Source of the DNA: CAYMAZ01 sp964428185
Lineage (GTDB): Bacteria; Bacteroidota; Bacteroidia; Bacteroidales; DTU049
NCBI GenBank assembly: GCA_964428185.1
Contig: CAYRXH010000020.1
Location: 1-32,008 of the forward strand
Reading direction: 5' to 3'
DNA: 32,008 nt
Below the pieces are notes generated by a model. The model saw nothing but the letters and a program-made list of their open reading frames with translations. It searched no databases and was not told the origin of the DNA. Of this stretch, positions 16,974-23,772 are shown piece by piece (position 1 is the stretch's first letter; the number at the start of each line of letters is the position of its first letter). Both the position numbers and the translations under genes were made by a program.

Positions 16974-18170
16974 ATGAAAAAAAACTTACGCAATTTAACA
17001 TTTCTGGCAGTAATTTTACCATTTGCTGCATTTGCCCAGTATCCCACTCCACTGACTGAGGCTAATTTTCCGAGTGCCGGAGATAGCATACAGATCTTGG
17101 CATACACAATTCAACCCACACAGTCTTTTACCGACACCACTTCTGCCAATGATTCCCTCTCAATTGACAGAACACTAGAAAAAGCCATTCAGGTCAACAA
17201 TGCTTCTGACATGATGGATGATATTGCAATCGGTGGAAACAGGAATGATACAATGGCTGTATTTTATTATCAGGCATTTGCAAAACCTCCTTACACCAAA
17301 AAATACGATGCCTACAACAACTTCTTCCCCGGTGCTTCATATTTCCCAACGGCTACTCTCCACGCCATTATTCCAACATCAGAAGGAAATGCCAGCAATT
17401 ACTTCGAAAAAGATGCTACCGGATTTTATGACCTGGGATTCTATGTTGTGACAACCTCAGGTGCATTGACTTCTATCAATAACCCTAAGAAACCAATAGC
17501 CCTCTTCCCTATTGATTATGCAAGTCCTAATAATGTGACAAATTTAAATATCACTACCACAAGTTCTGTTCCTGGAACCACAATCACCACATATACTACA
17601 CATACAATAACAGTAGATGCATATGGCGATGTGACCATTGTTGATGGAAATATGGGTTCTCCAACTTACACAACCCATACAGATTATCTTAGGCTTTGCA
17701 CATATTCAGTAGATACTATGGATCTTGGCAGCGGATTCTTTTATTATATCAAAACCAAAGTTTACTCATACCATATAGCCAATAGATTTGAGCCTGTGGC
17801 TTCTTATTCTGTATCTCAGATCCGCAGCAATGTTGACCCCATGTACTGGGGCATGGGTTTGGGACAGTGGAAAGATGAAATAGCATTTTCATATTCAAAA
17901 TTATTTACATCCTCAATTGAAGAATCTACTGAATCTTATTACAATATCTTCCCCAATCCTACTGAAGGACCTGTACAACTAAACTTCAACAATATGCCAG
18001 AAGAACAGATATCAGTTGATGTTTATGATATTGAAGGAAAGCTCGTTGGCTCATTTATCAGCGAAAATGGAAGTATTAAGTTTGATCTTTCCTCAATGCC
18101 CTCAGGAACTTATATTATTCATCTGAAAATTAATGACAGAGTGTTCCCTTCAAAACTTATCAAAAACTAA
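16974..18170 (+). CDS. Secreted protein with T9SS type A sorting domain, function unknown
   Basis: The 398-residue product has a signal peptide (MKKNLRNLTFLAVILPFAAFAQ). Its body, residues about 22-315, is rich in Thr, Ser and aromatics and resembles no enzyme I recognise. The C-terminal 77 residues (322-398) are a type IX secretion sorting domain, starting IFPNPTEGPVQL, with VDVYDIEGK and SGTYIIHLKI. It is therefore moved to the cell surface or outside. The gene follows the giant T9SS protein gene by 19 nt and ends at the strong terminator at 18204, so the SUMF1, giant and 398-residue products probably form one operon. Start ATG 16974 fits the signal peptide. A partner or substrate of the giant protein is possible but unsupported. 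Confidence 0.85.
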   Translation: MKKNLRNLTFLAVILPFAAFAQYPTPLTEANFPSAGDSIQILAYTIQPTQSFTDTTSANDSLSIDRTLEKAIQVNNASDMMDDIAIGGNRNDTMAVFYYQAFAKPPYTKKYDAYNNFFPGASYFPTATLHAIIPTSEGNASNYFEKDATGFYDLGFYVVTTSGALTSINNPKKPIALFPIDYASPNNVTNLNITTTSSVPGTTITTYTTHTITVDAYGDVTIVDGNMGSPTYTTHTDYLRLCTYSVDTMDLGSGFFYYIKTKVYSYHIANRFEPVASYSVSQIRSNVDPMYWGMGLGQWKDEIAFSYSKLFTSSIEESTESYYNIFPNPTEGPVQLNFNNMPEEQISVDVYDIEGKLVGSFISENGSIKFDLSSMPSGTYIIHLKINDRVFPSKLIKN

Positions 18171-18203
18171 AACAAGTTTATGTTTCATATTTTTTTATTG
18201 TTT

Positions 18204-18236
18204 CATAGCGGTATAATATACCGCTATGTTTTTTTT
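18204..18236 (+). terminator. Strong Rho-independent terminator after the T9SS operon
   Basis: CATAGCGGTATA and TATACCGCTATG (18204-18228) form a perfect 12-bp inverted repeat around a single base; in RNA the working stem is CATAGCGGT/ACCGCTATG with a 7-nt loop. It is followed directly by eight Ts. It lies 33 nt after the stop of the 398-residue gene. The stem is nearly symmetric, but the A-tract needed for strong reverse termination is missing. Confidence 0.9.
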
Positions 18237-18315
18237 AAAAGCATTGAATCTCTGTATTTAAAATGATTGTTTTCAGAAATATTCTTATCAAAATTATCTG
18301 AACTGATATCGTTTC

Positions 18316-18323
18316 TATCTTTG
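18316..18323 (+). promoter_or_regulatory. Candidate promoter -7 box (TATCTTTG)
   Basis: A perfect TAnnTTTG box lies 65 nt upstream of the ATG at 18389, after the terminator at 18204, where a new transcript must begin. No clear -33 TTG is found at 17-23 nt. Motif evidence only. Confidence 0.4.
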
Positions 18324-18388
18324 ATTTGTACAATCTGAAAAAAAGTTCTTAATTTTGAGGCGGGTATTTTAATGATTGTCATCTGATT

Positions 18389-19882
18389 ATGTTCCGGAAA
18401 TTGATCATTATTCTCAGTTTGCTTTTATTTCTTGTGCTTACGGGAATCACATTCTTTAAGATAAACAGAAGTCTTACTCCACTGAACATTCCAAATTTCA
18501 TTTTTTCAGATTCTGTAACTGAACCTGCAGATGGTCCTTTCAGAATCCTTCCTCCTCTGATTACAGACAGGGATAAATTATTCTTTACTGTTCAGTCTGA
18601 AGATGAAAGAAGGTTCATTTCGGGTTTTAACCCCATTGAAGGGACATTGATGATGTACGCACAGCTACCTGATAAAAACAGCGATTTATCAGGGTTTGCT
18701 GCCGATACTTCTGCACGATTCTTCCTCATTTCTCAATCCGATTCTGTTTCATCAGGGTTCCTCCTGAAAGATGATACCACATTTTTCATGATTCAACTGC
18801 CTCCTCTTAATCATGAAAAAATTACATCCGTTAATTTTTCTGAGGGAAATCCCGAAATTGCTACAATTGTCAACACAGCACCTTCCTACTTTAAGTTGTA
18901 TTCCGTTCAGATATCCGGAAATATGAACTGGCTGCAGAAATCTGTCAGGCGAAATCCTTTTTTTGTGAGTATCAGCAAACCACTGACAGCCTACTTCAGA
19001 AACACCTGGCTTTATTTAACCACATCCAATTTTTACAGAAGAGACAGTTTGTATGTGAAAACTCCGGCAGGTAGTTCAAATATTATGGTTTTCCGCAATA
19101 ATCTTTCATTTCATTTTGAAGACATCAGAGTTTCTGAACCTTCTTTTCATGCAGATCAACTGGATATGACAGTTTCAGGAATGCTGAATCCAGATTCTGT
19201 TGATCTTGACAAACACTTTTTCAACCCAACAACACTCACAATTAAAAAGCATCAACATCCTAAACATGCAGTTAGTTTAGTTCCTGTTTTTTTCACATCC
19301 AACTATTTCACTGAAAGATTTTTCTTGTATCACACACATTCACCTGACACACTTGTTATTCAAGAGGACCAGATAATCAGACATATTACCTTAAAAACCA
19401 ATCAATTTTCAGAACGGGTTGTGTTCAGTGTTCCTAAACAAGAAGATCAAGATTTTGCAATAAGCCCGACAGGTTTTGGCAATATCTATCTGCTTCCTTT
19501 TCAGGATGGGTATGTTTTTATTACTGACAACGGAAATTATTGTCATCTTGGCAGTGACATGAGTCGCATGGATAATATTCAGGTCCGCTCAAAGTTTGTA
19601 AATTTTATTCTGAAACATTTTCAAGCAATCAAAGATCAACCTAAACAACTGGGATCATGGGCAATGCCTGTGGCAATTGTGGGATTTCCTGCCCTGACAG
19701 TTCTGGTGCTCTTTTTCTTTTTTATTTTTCGGGTTTTCCTGACACCAAAACGTCCCGCCTATTCAAGCAGAAAGCGAAAAAAGACACCCTTTTCTGTTTT
19801 CTTGTTTCCGGCTTGTCTGCTCTGGCTTATTGCAACAGGAATCACATTTATTCATTTTCTGACTCAGTTTAAACTACTTTAA
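18389..19882 (+). CDS. Membrane-anchored protein of unknown function with large extracytoplasmic domain
   Basis: I do not recognise this 497-residue protein. It has an N-terminal hydrophobic helix (about 5-24), then some 400 polar residues with many short aromatic-rich beta strands. Two more hydrophobic helices follow near the C-terminus (about 425-451 and 468-491), separated by a strongly basic loop (PKRPAYSSRKRKK). The basic loop predicts that side as cytoplasmic, so the large middle domain would be periplasmic. No catalytic motif or lipobox is visible. The next gene starts 2 nt after its stop, so the two are very likely translated together and may act on the same envelope process. Confidence 0.72.
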   Translation: MFRKLIIILSLLLFLVLTGITFFKINRSLTPLNIPNFIFSDSVTEPADGPFRILPPLITDRDKLFFTVQSEDERRFISGFNPIEGTLMMYAQLPDKNSDLSGFAADTSARFFLISQSDSVSSGFLLKDDTTFFMIQLPPLNHEKITSVNFSEGNPEIATIVNTAPSYFKLYSVQISGNMNWLQKSVRRNPFFVSISKPLTAYFRNTWLYLTTSNFYRRDSLYVKTPAGSSNIMVFRNNLSFHFEDIRVSEPSFHADQLDMTVSGMLNPDSVDLDKHFFNPTTLTIKKHQHPKHAVSLVPVFFTSNYFTERFFLYHTHSPDTLVIQEDQIIRHITLKTNQFSERVVFSVPKQEDQDFAISPTGFGNIYLLPFQDGYVFITDNGNYCHLGSDMSRMDNIQVRSKFVNFILKHFQAIKDQPKQLGSWAMPVAIVGFPALTVLVLFFFFIFRVFLTPKRPAYSSRKRKKTPFSVFLFPACLLWLIATGITFIHFLTQFKLL

Positions 19883-19884
19883 TT

Positions 19885-20448
19885 ATGCGGCATTTAATTT
19901 CATCCATATTTATTTTTTTACTAATAGCAATGGTCTCCCTTGCTCAGAACAATTCTATACCTCTGATCCGTCAAACCTCATTTCAACTGAATGCAGGAAC
20001 GATGGTTTTCGGAAATATGCAATCAGTAGCAAGCAATATATTTCTGAATCCTTCAATCAGGCAACCACTCACTAAGAGGTTATCTGTTCATGCAGGAGCT
20101 GTCTATTCATCAGGTCAGTTATTTCAAATGAGTAATTCAAATACATACAAACCCTTTTCTTCACTAACGCTTTATGCTGCCGGATCATTTCAACTGAATG
20201 AGCAATGGACACTTTACGGAGGTGTCATGCATGGAAAACCTCTTTCTTTTACTCAAACAGAACTGACTTCAGGGCAATCAACAATTCTTTTTGGCGGGTT
20301 TGATTATAAACTGAATGAAACAAACACCATTGGAATAAGGCTGCTGTATTCCAAGGAGCCTTATCCTCTTTTCCTTGCTCCCGATGGCTTGCATTCTATA
20401 AATACAAGATTTCCAGGTGGTTCAGAAAACATCTTTTTCGGGTGGTAA
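19885..20448 (+). CDS. Small outer-membrane beta-barrel-like protein
   Basis: The 187-residue product has a signal peptide (MRHLISSIFIFLLIAMVSLA, then QNN). The mature part is a series of alternating short strands (SFQLNAGTMVFG, LSVHAGAVYSSGQLF, WTLYGGVMHGKPL, STILFGGFDYKLN, TIGIRLLYSKEP). It ends in FFGW, an aromatic C-terminus typical of outer-membrane barrels. The size suits about eight strands. Substrate and function are unknown. It is coupled to the upstream membrane protein (2-nt gap). Its stop codon lies 2 nt from the stop of convergent ksgA, with no separate terminator. Confidence 0.68.
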   Translation: MRHLISSIFIFLLIAMVSLAQNNSIPLIRQTSFQLNAGTMVFGNMQSVASNIFLNPSIRQPLTKRLSVHAGAVYSSGQLFQMSNSNTYKPFSSLTLYAAGSFQLNEQWTLYGGVMHGKPLSFTQTELTSGQSTILFGGFDYKLNETNTIGIRLLYSKEPYPLFLAPDGLHSINTRFPGGSENIFFGW

Positions 20449-20450
20449 TC

Positions 20451-21227
20451 TCAGGGATTTTTCAGAATAGCTGCAAGCCTTTGGAATTCATCAACTCCAA
20501 GTTGTTCAGGTCGTTTTGTTAACCATTTTGCTGCTTCCGGTTTGTTGGTGATACCAAAGGAAGACAAAGAATTTCTCAGCATTTTTCTTCTCTGACCGAA
20601 AGCTGCTTTGACAACAGCTGCCAGAAATGAATACCCCGCAACTGGGTCATTGTCAATAGGTAATCTTTGAATCCTGATTACAGCAGACATAACTTTGGGA
20701 GGTGGGTAAAAAACGTCTGGTGGCACTGAGAACAGTAAAGAAACTTTATAATACGAACCTACCAGAACACTGAGAATCCCATAGGATTTGCTACCTGGGT
20801 TAGAGGCAATCCTTACGGCAACTTCTTTCTGAAACATTCCGGTCATCTCAGGAATCCGGTCTCTGAATTCAAGAATCCGGAACATGATCTGTGAAGAAAT
20901 ATTGTATGGGAAATTACCAATGACAGCAAAAGGCTCAGCAAAAACACTCTCAGGAGTAAGTTTCAGAAAATCTGCCTCAAGAATCATATCAGAAGCATAT
21001 CCCTGATTGATGAGCCATTTAACTGATTCAGAGTCAATATCAACGCTTTTCAGCTTGATATTTTCCTTTTTCACAAGAATTTCTGTGAGAATTCCTTTCC
21101 CAGCCCCCACCTCAAGAACGGCACTGTAACCCTGAAAACTCATTGAGGAAACAATCTTTTCTGCAATGTTTCTGTCAGTAAGAAAGTGCTGACCAAGGTA
21201 TTTTTTGGGTCTTACATCATTATTCAT
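20451..21227 (-). CDS. rsmA: 16S rRNA (adenine(1518)-N(6)/adenine(1519)-N(6))-dimethyltransferase
   Basis: This is KsgA/RsmA, which dimethylates two adjacent adenosines in the 3' hairpin of 16S rRNA late in small-subunit assembly. The 258 residues are the normal length. Visible motifs are KKYLGQHFLTD (8-18), the SAM-binding loop LEVGAGKG (38-45), and the catalytic NFPYNISS (105-112, family N-L/F-P-Y). The C-terminal domain includes AFGQRRKMLRNSL. Its ATG overlaps the stop codon of the upstream TPR gene (ATGA), so it is translationally coupled. It ends 2 nt from the end of the convergent barrel-like gene. Confidence 0.96.
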   Translation of the reverse strand: MNNDVRPKKYLGQHFLTDRNIAEKIVSSMSFQGYSAVLEVGAGKGILTEILVKKENIKLKSVDIDSESVKWLINQGYASDMILEADFLKLTPESVFAEPFAVIGNFPYNISSQIMFRILEFRDRIPEMTGMFQKEVAVRIASNPGSKSYGILSVLVGSYYKVSLLFSVPPDVFYPPPKVMSAVIRIQRLPIDNDPVAGYSFLAAVVKAAFGQRRKMLRNSLSSFGITNKPEAAKWLTKRPEQLGVDEFQRLAAILKNP

Positions 21228-23065
21228 GGCGAAGGATTCATGTCTCTCAGTTTTCTGTATGTTTCTCTTGACTCCTGAGCAAAAACACTTGAAGGATAAT
21301 CATTCACCAGTTGCCAATATAGTTCCATAGCTTTCTCAGTATCATTGAGATGATTCATGTACAATCCGGCAAGAAGAAACAAAGCATCATCAGACAACAA
21401 GCTGTATGCAATATCAGTAATGATCATTTCGAGATTATCAGCAGCTTTTCTGAACTGTTTCATATCAATAAAAATACGGGCACGGAGCATATATGCATCA
21501 TCAATCACAGGATGGCCTGGATAAAGATAAACAAGTGAATCCAGTGTCAGAAGAGCCTGAAGTGGTTTTTTGCATTTGTTCTGGAATTCTGCTCTTGAAT
21601 AATAACCAAGAGGAACATAAGAACTGTCATAACCAATATTATTGGCAATAAAGAGAGACAATTCCATGGCATCATTTGCAATGAGCTTTGATGTTGCGGC
21701 TCTGAGAATACTCAGATGAGTCAATGAGTACTGAAACTCGCCGATATAGTAGTAAAACTTTGCATTTTTAAATTTTGCCTTAAAACCGATAGTATCATGT
21801 TTAAAATCTTTTTCAACCTGAGAATAAAGCAGAGAAGCATCCCATTGTTCGCCAGTCAGGAGCATAATATCGGCCATCAGTATTTTCAGTTCTGCCATTT
21901 TCATGGGTGAAACACGGGGTATTTCCATAGCCTTTTTGATCCATTGAAGTGCATCTTTGGGTTTATCAAGATAAAATGCCTGTACAGAAGCAAGTTTTTC
22001 AATAAGAGTAACAGAATTTATGTTGATTCCTGTTTCATCCAAAAACTGTGTCATCTCCTTCTCAAGTAGTATCAGCTGTTCAAAATCTATGGGTATAGAA
22101 GTTACTGCTTTTTCATATCTCACTTCAAACATAGAAATACGTGCAAGATTATAATTTACGGATTTTTCACCTTTATCAATAATGTATTGCAGTCCCTGAA
22201 TAAGTAGATCAAATTCTTCATTTGGTAAAAGCACAGAAACCATTCCCAAAACAATCTCACCGTCGGCTTTCTGTCTTCTGTCCATAGCAATGGCCTGATT
22301 CATTGCTTTTGAATAATCTGAAGTCTGGATATAAGCCCACAACAGCATTTCAGAATATTCTGAATTCTGAGAGTTTTTCTGCGCTTTTTTTAAGGCAAAT
22401 GTAACAAACAAAGGGGCAGCAGTATGACTGTTATCCTGCGAGAAATAAGCCTGCAACCTTTGCTGCACCTCAGAAGTAGTAACCATTGGATTTTCCAGAA
22501 GTTGATAAAACAACTCAAACATTTCTTCAAAGCGGCTGCTATAAAAATAAAGTAAACTTAGTGAATATCGAAGACTCACAGAACCTGCAATTTTCGCAAT
22601 CCCGGCTTCATATGTGCTGATAGCCCAATCGTTTTTATTTTTAAACATAAAATACTGAGCCAGCGCACTGAAGTTTTCTTCCGACACACGGAGACCGTCA
22701 ATGGCATCCTGAAAAGATTTTTCTGCTTTTTTCTGATCCCCTCTGGCCTGATATATCAGTCCCAAATCCACACTATACCTGAAGACTTCGGGATTTTTCC
22801 GGGAGAGCCCTGATACAAGTTTTTCAGCTTTGTCATACTCCTGCAATGCAAGAAGGCAATCGAAATAATATCCGTAGAGATACAAGCTGGGGTTCTTTCT
22901 GTACAACTTCTCATAAATAACAACCGCCTTTTCAAAATCACCCTCATTAAAATACTGCAATGCAAGCATTTCATCCTCATTTTTACCTTCAGACTGAGCA
23001 ACTACGCCTAAGGAAAGCGACCCAAGCAAAAGAAAAAAAATAATACAGCTTACAATTCGATTCAT
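21224..23065 (-). CDS. Exported tetratricopeptide-repeat protein
   Basis: The 613-residue product has a signal peptide (MNRIVSCIIFFLLLGSLSLGVVAQ). It is otherwise made of helical TPR-like repeats, for example ALQYFNEGDFEKAVVIYEKL near residue 35 and, toward the C-terminus, AMELYWQLVNDYPSSVFAQE. The last few resemble BamD/YbgF-type repeats. It is a periplasmic or outer-membrane-facing scaffold by inference; no enzymatic domain is seen. The gene lies between a lipoprotein (31 nt upstream) and rsmA (4-nt overlap). The pairing with a lipoprotein hints at an envelope complex, while the link to rsmA may be only transcriptional. Confidence 0.85.
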   Translation of the reverse strand: MNRIVSCIIFFLLLGSLSLGVVAQSEGKNEDEMLALQYFNEGDFEKAVVIYEKLYRKNPSLYLYGYYFDCLLALQEYDKAEKLVSGLSRKNPEVFRYSVDLGLIYQARGDQKKAEKSFQDAIDGLRVSEENFSALAQYFMFKNKNDWAISTYEAGIAKIAGSVSLRYSLSLLYFYSSRFEEMFELFYQLLENPMVTTSEVQQRLQAYFSQDNSHTAAPLFVTFALKKAQKNSQNSEYSEMLLWAYIQTSDYSKAMNQAIAMDRRQKADGEIVLGMVSVLLPNEEFDLLIQGLQYIIDKGEKSVNYNLARISMFEVRYEKAVTSIPIDFEQLILLEKEMTQFLDETGININSVTLIEKLASVQAFYLDKPKDALQWIKKAMEIPRVSPMKMAELKILMADIMLLTGEQWDASLLYSQVEKDFKHDTIGFKAKFKNAKFYYYIGEFQYSLTHLSILRAATSKLIANDAMELSLFIANNIGYDSSYVPLGYYSRAEFQNKCKKPLQALLTLDSLVYLYPGHPVIDDAYMLRARIFIDMKQFRKAADNLEMIITDIAYSLLSDDALFLLAGLYMNHLNDTEKAMELYWQLVNDYPSSVFAQESRETYRKLRDMNPSP

Positions 23066-23096
23066 AATATCATTAATAGCTTATGAATAATAACCC

Positions 23097-23648
23097 CTAC
23101 TGATTGGATTTATTGCTGTGATTTTCAATAATGATATTCATTTTGGGATATAATGAATCAAACCGCGTAAGTTGAACAGCAGCTAAAGAATAAAAGATTG
23201 AAAAAGTTTCTGCAAAATTTCTAATAATTTCCTTTTCTCTGGCAATATAGTCCTGAAATTGTTCCTGATTTATATATTTTTTTACAAGATCAAATCTGAG
23301 GTCTTCAAGTTGTTTTTCAGAAACAGATAGTTCTCTGTAAAAATCTGGCATTTTTCTAATATAATTTTTAAGGGGCTTTCTGATCTGTCCGTATTGTGTC
23401 ATCACTGACCATTCTTCGTCACTATATTGATTATCTTCAAAGGCTTTGACCTTCAGGATACTTTCCTGATACAGCTCAAACTTGGATTTTATCTCTGTTG
23501 AATCAATTGATTCAAGCCGGATTCTCACTGTGTCAAGGGTCACACAGAGGCTGTCAATCTGTTTCAGCCCCTGCCTCACATACTGGGGTTTGCATGAGGC
23601 AAGCAGTACATAAACAGTGATTAAAAATATCATAGTAAGCCATTTCAT
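23097..23648 (-). CDS. Lipoprotein of unknown function, helical
   Basis: The 183-residue product begins MKWLTMIFLITVYVLLASCK, a signal peptide ending in a lipobox with the lipidated Cys at 19. The rest is charged and helical with likely coiled-coil stretches (for example QGLKQIDSLCVTLDTVRIRL and VSEKQLEDLRFDLVKKY). I recognise no family. It is the first gene of an operon with the TPR protein and rsmA, so it may anchor the TPR protein at a membrane. A TATTTTTG promoter box lies just upstream. Confidence 0.78.
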   Translation of the reverse strand: MKWLTMIFLITVYVLLASCKPQYVRQGLKQIDSLCVTLDTVRIRLESIDSTEIKSKFELYQESILKVKAFEDNQYSDEEWSVMTQYGQIRKPLKNYIRKMPDFYRELSVSEKQLEDLRFDLVKKYINQEQFQDYIAREKEIIRNFAETFSIFYSLAAVQLTRFDSLYPKMNIIIENHSNKSNQ

Positions 23649-23668
23649 AAGTGTTCAATTTAAACATG

Positions 23669-23676
23669 CAAAAATA
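23669..23676 (-). promoter_or_regulatory. Candidate promoter -7 box (TATTTTTG) for the lipoprotein-TPR-rsmA operon
   Basis: On the minus strand a perfect TAnnTTTG box lies about 20 nt upstream of the lipoprotein start codon, inside the 124-nt divergent region shared with the M16 peptidase gene. TTTG copies upstream sit at 15 and 25 nt, neither ideal. Motif evidence only. Confidence 0.4.
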
Positions 23677-23772
23677 CAAAAAACAAAAGTTCAAATATTT
23701 TCAAATAGAAAATATCACAGAATTTCTATATTTTAATGTAATTTTACGGTTCATAAATTCAAAATAGCAATC

